This document shows, piece by piece, positions 33,981 through 41,777 of a stretch of 47,942 nucleotides of DNA. Both the position numbers and the translations under genes were made by a program. Source of the stretch: a virus. The notes under the pieces were generated by a model. It worked only from the letters and a program-made list of their open reading frames with translations, searched no databases and was not told where the DNA came from. Location: the IMG/VR virus record IMGVR_UViG_3300028025_002290, positions 1 to 47,942 of that record, one strand, 5' to 3'. Within the stretch, counting starts at the first letter, position 1. Every line of letters begins with the position of its first letter.

Positions 33981-34211
33981 ACTTCGCGGAGACTTAGTAA
34001 AGTCGAGCGAGCGAATAGAATATAGTTAGTTAAATGAACTAGTACACTCTGTTATGGCTCTAGAATCACTCTATAGGGTTTTTGGCCGTACCTGGTATAA
34101 GTCCTAGCAATTATTTTAATAAAACTGCGCGCTGCGTGGTTTTACGCGCTAGAATCAATCCCATGCACAGCAATCCTGCTGGCATAAACAGAAAGAAGAA
34201 AGGTATTTATC
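33981..34211 (+). promoter_or_regulatory. Control region upstream of the DUF932 gene, copy A
   Basis: This 231-base non-coding stretch is AT-rich. A hairpin GACTT-AGTA-AAGTC lies about 33991-34004. TAGAAT (-10-like) occurs at 34016, 34061 and 34150. GTATAAGTCCTAG at 34095-34107 and a 24-base block at 34149-34172 (starts CTAGAATCAATCCCATG) recur with identical 54-base spacing at 47809 and 47863. GCGCGC lies exactly 17 bases upstream of the TAGAAT in both copies, where a -35 box would be, so an unusual sigma factor, an activator or a phage polymerase may be involved. The leader GAAAGAAGAAAGGT (34191-34204) carries the ribosome site. Confidence 0.65.
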
Positions 34212-35198
34212 ATGTCACATGAAGTTGAAACGATGGCTTACGCCAATGAGACCCCTTGGCACGGCCTTGGTACCCCTGTCGCTGACAACTTGACGCCCAC
34301 CCAGATGTTAGACGCAGCTGGACTCAATTGGCAAGTCAAGAAGAAGGCCTTAGTGGTTGACGAACTAGACCACACTCTGAGCAGCCACTTTGCATTGGTG
34401 CGCGACACAGACAGCAAGATCCTTGGCATCTGCGGCAACGAGTACACGCCCACGCAAAATCAAGACGTCTTTGAGTTCTTTGACAAGTTCTGCAAAGCCG
34501 GCGACATGAAGATGGAGACTGCCGGTTCACTCCATGGCGGTAAGCGCGTTTGGGGCCTTGCAAAGATCAACGGCGGCTTTATGCTTGGCGGCAAAGACGA
34601 AGTCGAAGGCTACATCTTGCTTGACAATCCACACATCTGGGGACGCAGCTTGCAGATCTTGTTTACGCCAATCCGCGTAGTTTGCAACAACACCTTGACT
34701 GCTGCCTTAAACAATAACTCGAACAAAGACAACACCTTCCGCATGTCGCACGATCGCGCATTTGACGATCAGATCAAGCAAACTGCGGCAGAAAAAGTCG
34801 GTCTGGCCATGAAGTCCTTGAACGTGTTCAAGCAGCAAGCCGAGTTCTTGTCTAAGAAACGTGCAAAAGATCAACAAGTCATGGAATTCTTTTCCAAGCT
34901 TGTCAACCCTGACCAGTATCAAGCAGCCTTGGTTGCTTCTGATGACGGTCTAGTCAATCGCGCAGATCTTGGCCGCACGGTCAACCGTCTGCTCGACATC
35001 GTGCACACCCAACCAGGAGCCGATCTGAAGACTTCAGCCGGTACTTGGTGGGGCGCATTCAACGCCGTGACGTACTACTACGACCACGTCGCTGGAACTG
35101 ATCAAGACAAGCGTCTGACAAGCGCGTGGTTTGGTTCAGCAGCAACACGTAAACGCCAAGCACTTGACCTCGCCGTCGAGTTCGCTGAAGCCGCGTAA
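34212..35198 (+). CDS. DUF932 family protein
   Basis: The 328-residue protein matches the DUF932/phage-plasmid-like (TIGR03299) family: an N-terminal ANETPWHGLGTPVADNLTPT, GLNWQVKKKALVVD, ILGICGNEYTPTQNQDVFEF, then GGKRVWGLAKING, a central LQILFTPIRVVCNNTLTAAL with the family's RVVCxNT, and a C-terminal TSAGTWWGAFNAVTYYYDH. Proteins of this group are common near replication and recombination genes on phages and plasmids, but their reaction is unknown. It is the first gene after control region A, so probably one of the earliest expressed. AAAGGTATTTATC precedes the ATG. Confidence 0.85.
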   Translation: MSHEVETMAYANETPWHGLGTPVADNLTPTQMLDAAGLNWQVKKKALVVDELDHTLSSHFALVRDTDSKILGICGNEYTPTQNQDVFEFFDKFCKAGDMKMETAGSLHGGKRVWGLAKINGGFMLGGKDEVEGYILLDNPHIWGRSLQILFTPIRVVCNNTLTAALNNNSNKDNTFRMSHDRAFDDQIKQTAAEKVGLAMKSLNVFKQQAEFLSKKRAKDQQVMEFFSKLVNPDQYQAALVASDDGLVNRADLGRTVNRLLDIVHTQPGADLKTSAGTWWGAFNAVTYYYDHVAGTDQDKRLTSAWFGSAATRKRQALDLAVEFAEAA

Positions 35199-35202
35199 AC
35201 CC

Positions 35203-35218
35203 AGGGGCTTCGGCCCCT
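35203..35218 (+). other. UUCG-capped intergenic hairpin
   Basis: AGGGGC 35203-35208 and GCCCCT 35213-35218 enclose a TTCG loop, nearly the same element as at 5354-5369. It follows the DUF932 stop and has no T-run. It may protect or process the mRNA, giving the first gene a separate level from those downstream. Confidence 0.65.
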
Positions 35219-35242
35219 ACCTTCCAACCTTAGGAGAAAATT

Positions 35243-36097
35243 ATGGCAAACGCCAGAGGAAAGTCCATTGACAATACCCACCTGAGCATCGATCAGGCGG
35301 AAGAGCGCGGCTTCATTCACCGTGACTACATCGCCCACTGTCTTCGCTGGACCCACGTGGCCAAGTGGATGGGCAAGCCTGCAAACCGCAAGGACTGCAA
35401 CCTGCTTGACATTGGCTGCGGCAAGGACGTACCGTTGGCCAAGATGCTCATGACAAGCCGTATGGCATCAGACGGTCTGAATTACATCGGCATTGACTAC
35501 AACAAGCTCGAGATGCCAAAAGCGTTTGAGAATACTAAGTTCAAGCCAACTCTGATCGGTAACGTTGCGTTCCCTGACGTCCAGTTGCCAGTTGAGAAGT
35601 TCAACGTCATCACTTGCTTTGAGGTCCTTGAGCACGTGGAACCGCTGCATGCCTACAAGATGCTGGAAGGTATCCGTGATCGCCTTGACAAGGACGGCAT
35701 GGCCTTCGTCAGCACACCAGTCTATGACCCACAAGTCGGTGCAGCAGACAACCACGTCAACGAGATGACTTATGAGGTCATGCAAGTCATGCTGCACAAG
35801 GTGGGCTTGGAAGTTGACGACCACTTTGGCACTTTTGCCTCAATTAGGGACTACAAGCAAGTAGCCGAAAAGGAAGACATCGATGGAGTGTTCAATCGCT
35901 TGCGTGATTACTACGACAGCAATTATCTGGCAACTATCTTTGCCCCGCTTTACCCACAACATTCACGCAACGTGCTCTGGCGAGTCAAACTGCCGAAGAA
36001 CACGGAATTCTTTGAACCACCAAAGTTTGCAGAACTTACTAAGCCACTCTCAAGCAGCGAAGCCTGGCAGCCCTTGTTTGATTACTTGGGAGAGTAA
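35243..36097 (+). CDS. Class I SAM-dependent methyltransferase
   Basis: The 284-residue protein has a Rossmann methyltransferase core: motif I NLLDIGCGKDVPLAKML (about 54-70), motif II YIGIDYNK, and a motif III/IV region FNVITCFEVLEHVEPLHAYK, with GMAFVSTPVYDP after it. The absence of a DPPY or PCQ motif argues against a standard DNA adenine or cytosine-C5 methyltransferase; FEVLEHV is typical of small-molecule, sugar or lipid methyltransferases. The C-terminal half (YPQHSRNVLWRVKLP) is of unknown type. It begins the nucleotide-metabolism block. The substrate could be a modified nucleotide or a small molecule. ATG preceded by TTAGGAGAAAATT. Confidence 0.75.
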   Translation: MANARGKSIDNTHLSIDQAEERGFIHRDYIAHCLRWTHVAKWMGKPANRKDCNLLDIGCGKDVPLAKMLMTSRMASDGLNYIGIDYNKLEMPKAFENTKFKPTLIGNVAFPDVQLPVEKFNVITCFEVLEHVEPLHAYKMLEGIRDRLDKDGMAFVSTPVYDPQVGAADNHVNEMTYEVMQVMLHKVGLEVDDHFGTFASIRDYKQVAEKEDIDGVFNRLRDYYDSNYLATIFAPLYPQHSRNVLWRVKLPKNTEFFEPPKFAELTKPLSSSEAWQPLFDYLGE

Positions 36098-36099
36098 GG

Positions 36100-36489
36100 A
36101 TGGACTTATTTCAAATGGTGGCCGACTTTCACAAGAAGTTCGGGCTGGAACCAACTGACGGTCCTGACTTTCCAAGGCACGAGATCGTTCGACTCAAGAG
36201 CCAACACCTGCAAGAAGAGCTGGATGAGATCTTTAAGGCTGGCGAGGAAAAAGACCTTGAGGAGTATTTTGACGGCCTGATTGACCTGATCTATGTAGCA
36301 CTCGGTGCTGCTTATCTTGCCAATCTGCCGTTCAATCAGGGGTTTATCCGGGTGCATCAAGCGAACATGACAAAGATTCGCGCTTTAAGGCAAGAAGATA
36401 GCAAACGCGGGTCCACTTATGATATAGTGAAACCTGCAGGATTCGTGGCCCCAACGCTAACGGACCTCATCAGAAAGGAGAAAGAATGA
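36100..36489 (+). CDS. MazG-like nucleotide pyrophosphohydrolase
   Basis: The 129-residue all-helical protein has MazG/PRA-PH superfamily metal-binding motifs: QEELDEIFKAGEEKDLEEYF followed by DGLIDLIYVALGAAYLANLP, that is an EExxE-type helix and a downstream ExxD-type helix. These enzymes hydrolyse NTPs or dNTPs to monophosphates plus pyrophosphate, and phages use them to adjust dNTP pools or alarmone levels. It is followed, with a 4-base overlap, by a nucleotide kinase, suggesting linked nucleotide handling. The C-terminal KRGSTYDIVKPAGFVAPTL is common to phage members of this type. Confidence 0.75.
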   Translation: MDLFQMVADFHKKFGLEPTDGPDFPRHEIVRLKSQHLQEELDEIFKAGEEKDLEEYFDGLIDLIYVALGAAYLANLPFNQGFIRVHQANMTKIRALRQEDSKRGSTYDIVKPAGFVAPTLTDLIRKEKE

Positions 36490-37478
36490 AAGGCATTATT
36501 GTCATTGATGGTTGCGATGGTACAGGCAAGACCACCCTTGCTAAAGCTATCTGCGATCGTTTTGATGGCGTCTACATTCACAACACATATCGCTGGCCAA
36601 CTAAGATGCCGCTGTATCACACAGCAGCCTTGCATCGTGCATTAAAGCTTGCACGTACGCGCTTGGTAGTCATAGATCGTTTGTGGATGAGTGAAGCCAT
36701 CTATGCAGACGTGTATCGTGGTGGCAGCCCTTGGCCTCACATGGGTCGCACGATGGACCGCATTATCCGCAAGGTCGGTGGCGTCTATATCTTGGCTCAA
36801 TCACCTGCTAACCATGCAGAAAAGTTCGAGCAACTGAAGTCAGAACGCGAAGAGATGTATGACAACGTTGACCCTGTACGTGAGCGCTTTGACATGCTGT
36901 TTCAAGGTGGCTTTGCTGGCCATGACCGCGACTATGTTCAGCAGCTTTCTGTCTTTGGCATGCGCAGCAGAGATGATGTGCTGCCCTACAGGTATGACGT
37001 TGAAGGCCGCGACCTTGATGTCTACATTGGCATGGTCTACTCTGTCCTTGAATCGCGCTGGATGAAGCAATACGAGCCTGCTCTGCACCTGCATACCAAA
37101 AACTTTGCAGGTCACTTGCACGAAGCAAAGATCATCTTTGTTGGCGACAAGGCCAATAGCAAGTTTCGCGCTGTCAGCTGGCCTTTTTACGACTTTGCCA
37201 ATTGCAGCGAGTTCTTTGCAGATGTGTTGCATGAGCTTAACTTTGATGAGACACGTGCTGTCTACATCAACGCGCACGATGGCAATGGTCCGCTGTATGT
37301 TAATGACTGCTTGCGCGCCAAGCCTTACATGAGGGTCATTTGCCTTGGCAATGGAGCTTACGACACCATGACTGAATTCACCCGCAGGATTCACAAGGTC
37401 ATGCACCCATCTTACGCAAAGCGTTTTAACAAGCGCTCTGAGTTTTTACAAGAACTTAAGGAGGTCCTCAATGGTTAA
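36486..37478 (+). CDS. Nucleotide (dNMP) kinase fused to a UDG-like domain
   Basis: Residues 1-200 form a P-loop kinase. Walker A is IDGCDGTGKTTLAK (8-20), followed by LVVIDRLWMSEAIYADVYRG (a DRxxxSExxY motif typical of thymidylate or deoxynucleoside kinases) and a QLKSEREEMYDN region. Residues about 215-312 form a second domain: IIFVGDKANSKFRAVSWPFY, CSEFFADVLHELNF, AVYINAHDGNG, KPYMRVICLGNGAYDTM, and KVMHPSYAKRF with an HPS motif at 307-309. This resembles the uracil-DNA glycosylase superfamily (family 4/5 'G-E-P-G...PF', 'HPS'), though the catalytic N-terminal motif is altered. The kinase would phosphorylate dNMPs, possibly a modified pyrimidine. It overlaps the ThyA-like gene by 8 bases. 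Confidence 0.7.
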   Translation: MKGIIVIDGCDGTGKTTLAKAICDRFDGVYIHNTYRWPTKMPLYHTAALHRALKLARTRLVVIDRLWMSEAIYADVYRGGSPWPHMGRTMDRIIRKVGGVYILAQSPANHAEKFEQLKSEREEMYDNVDPVRERFDMLFQGGFAGHDRDYVQQLSVFGMRSRDDVLPYRYDVEGRDLDVYIGMVYSVLESRWMKQYEPALHLHTKNFAGHLHEAKIIFVGDKANSKFRAVSWPFYDFANCSEFFADVLHELNFDETRAVYINAHDGNGPLYVNDCLRAKPYMRVICLGNGAYDTMTEFTRRIHKVMHPSYAKRFNKRSEFLQELKEVLNG

Positions 37479-38265
37479 TACAACCAACATGAATTGGCAA
37501 GGTCTGCTAGATGTCATCATGACTCATGGAGACCAGACAAGCCCAAGGGGTAAGAACACAAAGGAGCTGCTTGGCTACAAGTCAATGATTGACATGAACC
37601 AGCCTGTTCTCACAATCAAAGAACGCAAGCTTGGCTATAAGTTTATGGCTGCCGAAGCTGCATGGATCATGTCAGGTGACAACCGTGTCAGCACGATTGC
37701 CCCGTACAGCAGGGCCATCAGTGCATTTAGCGATGACGGCATCTTGTTCTTTGGAGCCTACGGTCCACAGATCAGAGACCAGCTTGGCCATGTCATCCAA
37801 ACATTAGCCGATGATACAGATTCGCGTCAAGCGGTCATGACCATCTGGAGGCCTAATCCTAGGGCCAGCAAAGACATACCTTGCACCATCAGCTGCCAAT
37901 TCATGATCCGCAAAGGTTACCTTTATTGCTTCATGAACATGCGTTCATCTGATGCTTGGCTCGGTGTTCCTTACGACTGGTTCAACTTCAGCATGCTGTC
38001 AGCAGGCGTTGCGTTGATGTTGCGTGAGAAGGGTATCCACGTCAAGCTTGGTGCCCTGCACTTCTACGCAGCCAGCCAGCACCTGTATGAAGAGAACTGG
38101 TACAAGGTTGATGCTTGCTTGAATGGCGAGATCCTTGGCGACTATGAGCCTTTTAACCTTGACTACTTCAACGACTACGACCACCTCGTCAATCATTTGT
38201 GGGCCTTGGCCAGTGGCCATGTGCACAACGGATTCTTGAAAGAAGTCTCATCATGGAAAGAATAA
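37471..38265 (+). CDS. ThyA-family enzyme, dCMP hydroxymethylase-like
   Basis: The 264-residue enzyme is a thymidylate synthase homologue. The catalytic Cys138 lies in DIPCTISCQFMIRKGYLYCF, followed by MRSSDAWLGVPYDWFNFSML. In true ThyA the residue after Cys is His and the position in 'PFN' is Asn, which selects dUMP. Here they are Thr139 and Asp169. T4 dCMP hydroxymethylase also has Asp at the Asn position, so this enzyme likely acts on dCMP and may form a hydroxymethyl or methyl pyrimidine. The nucleotide-binding HFYAASQHLYEEN is present. A perfect AAGGAGGT site precedes ATG 37471. Genes for a kinase and dCMP deaminase flank it. Confidence 0.8.
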   Translation: MVNTTNMNWQGLLDVIMTHGDQTSPRGKNTKELLGYKSMIDMNQPVLTIKERKLGYKFMAAEAAWIMSGDNRVSTIAPYSRAISAFSDDGILFFGAYGPQIRDQLGHVIQTLADDTDSRQAVMTIWRPNPRASKDIPCTISCQFMIRKGYLYCFMNMRSSDAWLGVPYDWFNFSMLSAGVALMLREKGIHVKLGALHFYAASQHLYEENWYKVDACLNGEILGDYEPFNLDYFNDYDHLVNHLWALASGHVHNGFLKEVSSWKE

Positions 38266-38759
38266 GCAAAGATGAATACTTTTCGCAACTGGCTCTACTC
38301 GTTAGCCGACGAGGTACATGCGCAAGGCGGCTTGTGGGCTGTGTCCTTGTATCCAATCGTGGGCACGTTCTTGCTACTGGTTACAACGGGGTGCCTGCTG
38401 GTCATCAGCATTGCATTGATGTTAACTGTCCCGGTGCTAGTCTTCCTTCGGGGACTGGTCTGGATCTATGTGAAGCTATCCACGCGGAACAAAACGCACT
38501 CCTCCAATGCCGGGATGTAAACCAGATCGACACGGCTTACGTGACTGCCATGCCATGCATGACTTGCACAAAGCTGCTGCTTAACACAAGCTGCAAACGC
38601 ATCATCTACACCGAACCTTATCCACACGAAGAAGCAAGACAACTCTGGACAAAAAATGGACGCATCATCTTATCAGCCGCCGAAGCACTTTCCAAACCTA
38701 TTTCTGGCAAAGCGTATAGCAATCGACTGCGAGACGCGCGACCCGAACTTAATGACTAA
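38253..38759 (+). CDS. dCMP deaminase
   Basis: I start at ATG 38253 (168 residues), within the last codons of the ThyA-like gene; the upstream in-frame start at 38199 would overlap further. Zinc-dependent cytidine-deaminase motifs are complete: HAEQNAL (His77, catalytic Glu79) and PCMTC (Cys102, Cys105). An N-terminal GTCARRLVGCVLVSNRGHVL strand and TGYNGVPAGHQHC, with extra Cys/His that may bind the second zinc of T4-type dCMP deaminases, also occur. It converts dCMP to dUMP. Paired with a ThyA homologue that seems to prefer dCMP, it would balance dUMP and dCMP use. Its last 104 bases overlap the polymerase gene in another frame. Confidence 0.85.
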   Translation: MERISKDEYFSQLALLVSRRGTCARRLVGCVLVSNRGHVLATGYNGVPAGHQHCIDVNCPGASLPSGTGLDLCEAIHAEQNALLQCRDVNQIDTAYVTAMPCMTCTKLLLNTSCKRIIYTEPYPHEEARQLWTKNGRIILSAAEALSKPISGKAYSNRLRDARPELND

Positions 38760-40518
38760 AGGACCAGGTGGAGTACGCGGAGATGGCTACATCGTTGGAT
38801 TCTCAGTTGCCACGGATGACGGCTTTGCTGAGTACTATCCAGTGCGCCATGCAGCAGGCGGGAACCTTAACCCTGACAACGCATTTGCTTGGTTACGCGA
38901 CATGCTGAAGACCGACATCCCAAAGATAGGAGCCAACATCCCATACGACTTGGAATGGCTGCTGACAGAAGGTGTCATCGTTGGTGGACCAAAGTACGAC
39001 GTACAGATTGCCGAGCCGCTGCTTGATGAAGACCGTATCACCTACAAGCTTGATGCGTTGGCCCAGGCTTACCTTGGCGAGTCCAAGGACGAGACTGAGC
39101 TTATTGCAGCAGCTGTCAGGCGTGGCATCCATCCAAGCAAGGTCAAGGAAAACCTCTGGCAGTTTCATGCAGGTGAGGTAGCGCCTTATGGACGCAAGGA
39201 TGCAGACTTGCCAATTCGCATCTTTGCCCAACAAGAAGTCTTGCTGCACGACGAGAAGCTGTGGGAAGTCTTTGAGATGGAGACGCAGCTGGTCGACGTC
39301 ATAGTGGCCATGCGCCAGAAAGGTGTACCTGTGGACCTTGATCGGGCCCACAAAGTCAAGGCACAACTACTTGATGAGCAGGGCCAGCTTATGGAGCAAC
39401 TCAAGAAGGTTGCTGAGCGGGATGTAGACATCTGGTCTGGTGATGACATACAGGCAGCCAGTGACGCATTGAAGCTGGATTACCCAAAGACTGAGAAGGG
39501 GAATGCTAGTTTTCCCAGTGAGTTTCTTGAAGCTAGTGAACATGAATTTTTCTCCTTAATTTCGAAGGTCCGGAAGCTTGACCGGGCCGGTGGAGTATTT
39601 ATCGACAGCAAGATCATTCAGATGGAAAAAGATGGAAAAATTTACCCGACTTTCAGACAAGTCCGCGACGACCGCGGGGGCACAAAGTCCGGGCGCTTTG
39701 CGTCGGCTAACCCGAACATGCAACAGGTACCAGCTAGGGATCCAGTTCTGGCTCCTCTCATCAGAAGCATCTTTGTACCTGAAGAGGGTTGCCAATGGGG
39801 CGTCTTCGACTACTCGCAGCAAGAGCCTCGTGTCACGGTTCACTACAGTTATCTTCGTAGCTTTCCTGGTGCTGAGACTGCGCGCAACCGGTACCTTGAT
39901 GATCCCGATACTGACTACCATCAACTCGTCGCTGATATGGCTGGAATCACGCGTAAGAACGCGAAGACCTTAAACCTAGGACTGGCCTACGGTATGGGGG
40001 CTGCCAAGGCCGCTACTCAACTGGGCCTGCCGCCAGCAGAAGCTAAGCGCGTCTACGAGCAATACCACGAGAACGTGCCCTTCATCAAGGCGCTTGGCGA
40101 GGAATGCACGCGGATTGCGACCAACAGGGGCTACGTCAAGACGTTCCTTGGTAGACGCAGACGGTTCCAGTTGTTTGGACCACCTAAATACAGCCCTGGT
40201 TTGATCCCATTGAAGAAAGACTTGGCAGAAGAAAAGTATGGCCTGCCGTTGAAGCGTTATTTTGTCCACAAGGCAATGAACGCGGTCATCCAGGGGTCAT
40301 CGGCAGACATGATCAAGATGGCCATGATCAACTTGTTTAAAAAAGGCGAAGTTCCACATCTGACTATTCACGATGAATTGGACTTCAGTGTACGTGACTT
40401 AGATCATGCCCGCATGATTCGACAGGAGATGCTTACATGCGTGGACTTGGTAGTGCCATTAAAAGTAGACTGCGAGCTTGGACCCAGCTGGGGAGAAGCG
40501 GTCGAGGTGAAGCTATGA
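38656..40518 (+). CDS. Family A DNA polymerase with 3'-5' exonuclease
   Basis: The 620-residue enzyme has an N-terminal DEDD exonuclease (Exo I IAIDCETRD with Asp24/Glu26; Exo II IGANIPYDLEWLL; Exo III YGRKDADLPIRI) and a family A polymerase domain. Motif A reads FDYSQQEPRVT (Asp385), unlike the usual DYSQIELR. Motif B is RKNAKTLNLGLAYGMG, with Leu441 at the E. coli Phe762 position. Motif C is HDELDF (His572-Asp573). It replicates the phage genome. The start is inside the dCMP deaminase gene, because the exonuclease motif begins at residue 21 and no later start keeps it. There is no 5' nuclease domain, as in most phage enzymes. Confidence 0.9.
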   Translation: MDASSYQPPKHFPNLFLAKRIAIDCETRDPNLMTKGPGGVRGDGYIVGFSVATDDGFAEYYPVRHAAGGNLNPDNAFAWLRDMLKTDIPKIGANIPYDLEWLLTEGVIVGGPKYDVQIAEPLLDEDRITYKLDALAQAYLGESKDETELIAAAVRRGIHPSKVKENLWQFHAGEVAPYGRKDADLPIRIFAQQEVLLHDEKLWEVFEMETQLVDVIVAMRQKGVPVDLDRAHKVKAQLLDEQGQLMEQLKKVAERDVDIWSGDDIQAASDALKLDYPKTEKGNASFPSEFLEASEHEFFSLISKVRKLDRAGGVFIDSKIIQMEKDGKIYPTFRQVRDDRGGTKSGRFASANPNMQQVPARDPVLAPLIRSIFVPEEGCQWGVFDYSQQEPRVTVHYSYLRSFPGAETARNRYLDDPDTDYHQLVADMAGITRKNAKTLNLGLAYGMGAAKAATQLGLPPAEAKRVYEQYHENVPFIKALGEECTRIATNRGYVKTFLGRRRRFQLFGPPKYSPGLIPLKKDLAEEKYGLPLKRYFVHKAMNAVIQGSSADMIKMAMINLFKKGEVPHLTIHDELDFSVRDLDHARMIRQEMLTCVDLVVPLKVDCELGPSWGEAVEVKL

Positions 40519-40922
40519 AAGAGAGCCAATTCTGGGCGCTTGTCAAAGGCAAGCTGCCAGGACATGCTGAACGCATGGAGAACGCCTTGACAAGGGGGAC
40601 TCCTGACGTAAACATGTGCCACGAAGCCATAGAGCTATGGCTAGAGCTCAAGATTTTGGATGCTAAGGGTAGCTGTCAGCTTAGGCCAGAACAGGTCCTC
40701 TGGCATCGTAAGAGGCAAGAGCACGGGGGCCGCGTGTTTGTACTGGCTAGAAACGAAGAGACGCTCAAGATCCTTCAAGTCCAGCGAGACATGGAGATGT
40801 TTGAGATTTGGGCTTGTACAAAGCCTTTTGACTGGAATAACATGAATGAATTGCTTTTTAATGTGCCACCCTTTTGTACGGAATACACGATCCGTCATCT
40901 GCAATACGGAGGAAAACAATGA
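40515..40922 (+). CDS. VRR-NUC-type PD-(D/E)xK nuclease
   Basis: I chose ATG 40515 (ATGA overlap with the polymerase), giving 135 residues. The nuclease core is MENALTRGTPDVNMC followed by AIELWLELKILDAKGSCQLR, with candidate catalytic Asp31, Glu44 and Lys46, then LRPEQVLWHRKRQEHGGRVF and VLARNEETL. This matches the VRR-NUC family of small structure-specific nucleases, found beside replication genes in phages; a role in resolving branched DNA or processing replication intermediates is likely. The C-terminus (WNNMNELLFNVPPFCTEYTI) is less typical. Confidence 0.75.
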   Translation: MKESQFWALVKGKLPGHAERMENALTRGTPDVNMCHEAIELWLELKILDAKGSCQLRPEQVLWHRKRQEHGGRVFVLARNEETLKILQVQRDMEMFEIWACTKPFDWNNMNELLFNVPPFCTEYTIRHLQYGGKQ

Positions 40923-41236
40923 CTGTCTACGTTGTACAAGATTCGCCTAAGTTTAACCTCTTGCCTGCAGCAGAGTATGGTGAACTACAAACATTGTTGC
41001 CACCAGGGCAAGTGATGATGGCGACATCGCCAACCATCCGCGTCTTACGTGACAAGCTCAGAAGTTTTTCAGACAGCGATTATCTCTTGGCCATTGGTGA
41101 CCCCATAGCCATTGGCATGTCTGTTGCAATAGCTGCCGGGTTCAATCGCGGCGTTATCAAGATGCTCAAGTGGGATCGCCAAGAGCATCGTTACTACGCC
41201 ATTGAGGCGGATCTTACAGGAGTGAAAAATGCTTGA
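40919..41236 (+). CDS. Conserved hypothetical protein of the replication block
   Basis: The start at ATG 40919 is supported by ATACGGAGGAAAACA and gives 105 residues. The sequence TVYVVQDSPKFNLLPAAEYG, LRDKLRSFSDSDYLLAIGDP, AIGMSVAIAAGFNRGVIKML, KWDRQEHRYYAIEADL is a familiar pattern of a small phage protein encoded between polymerase and single-strand-binding genes. It has no membrane segment and no clear catalytic motif. The function is unknown; a replication-related role is suggested only by position. Confidence 0.7.
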   Translation: MTVYVVQDSPKFNLLPAAEYGELQTLLPPGQVMMATSPTIRVLRDKLRSFSDSDYLLAIGDPIAIGMSVAIAAGFNRGVIKMLKWDRQEHRYYAIEADLTGVKNA

Positions 41237-41777
41237 AGAGGAAATGATGGCTGACAGTCAGATGCCAACTGACCAAGGCTTAGGCAAGATCAGTACCCTT
41301 GCAGAACGGTACACAGATCTTGATGAGGAGATCAAAGAAGCGGAGACGCGTCTGAAGGTCTTAAAAGAACAGGCCAGGGAGATTGCCGAGAAGCAATTGC
41401 CCGATGCTATGGCAGAGATCGGCGTTGCTAAGTTTACGCTTACAGACGGTAGTGAAGTGACCGTCAAACCGTACTACAGCGCCAAGATCAGTGACGAGAA
41501 ACGTGAGGAGTGCTTTGGCTGGTTGCAAGACCACGGCCACGAGGCGCTAATAAAAGACGAAGTCGTCCTGACATTCAATCGCGGTGAGCACGAGAAGGCC
41601 GAAGAATTTAAAGCCCAGCTGGAAGAGCAGGGTCTGGATTATTCTGGCAAGATGGGTGTTCATCCTCAAACTTTGACAGCTTTCGTCAAAGAGCAAGTGG
41701 AAAGTGGTGCCGAATTTCCGCTTGAACTTTTCAACGTGTACATCGGCCAAATTGCTAAAGTTAAAAGGAGCAAATGA
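41229..41777 (+). CDS. Helical hypothetical protein of the replication block
   Basis: The longest frame (182 residues) starts at ATG 41229, but ATG 41244 or 41247 (MADSQM...), preceded by GAAGAGGAA, may be the true start. An N-terminal coiled coil (LDEEIKEAETRLKVLKEQAR) precedes a beta segment VAKFTLTDGSEVTVKPYYSA, a helical region, and a C-terminal MGVHPQTLTAFVKEQVESGA. It sits between the nuclease-linked gene and the SSB-like gene, with 4-base overlap to the latter. Similar proteins occur in many phage replication blocks; function unknown. Confidence 0.65.
   Translation: MLEEEMMADSQMPTDQGLGKISTLAERYTDLDEEIKEAETRLKVLKEQAREIAEKQLPDAMAEIGVAKFTLTDGSEVTVKPYYSAKISDEKREECFGWLQDHGHEALIKDEVVLTFNRGEHEKAEEFKAQLEEQGLDYSGKMGVHPQTLTAFVKEQVESGAEFPLELFNVYIGQIAKVKRSK

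Noticed and set aside
33903-34211. tRNA or small RNA gene in the intergenic region
   Set aside because: No cloverleaf or conserved TTC-loop sequence could be found; the stretch is explained by a terminator and the repeated control elements.
35243-36097. DNA adenine or cytosine methyltransferase
   Set aside because: DPPY/NPPY or PCQ motifs are missing; only the general class I SAM-binding core is present.
38272-38520. Open frame for a hydrophobic 82-residue protein
   Set aside because: It lies wholly within the dCMP deaminase gene, whose zinc motifs are intact; the hydrophobic look comes from the alternative frame.
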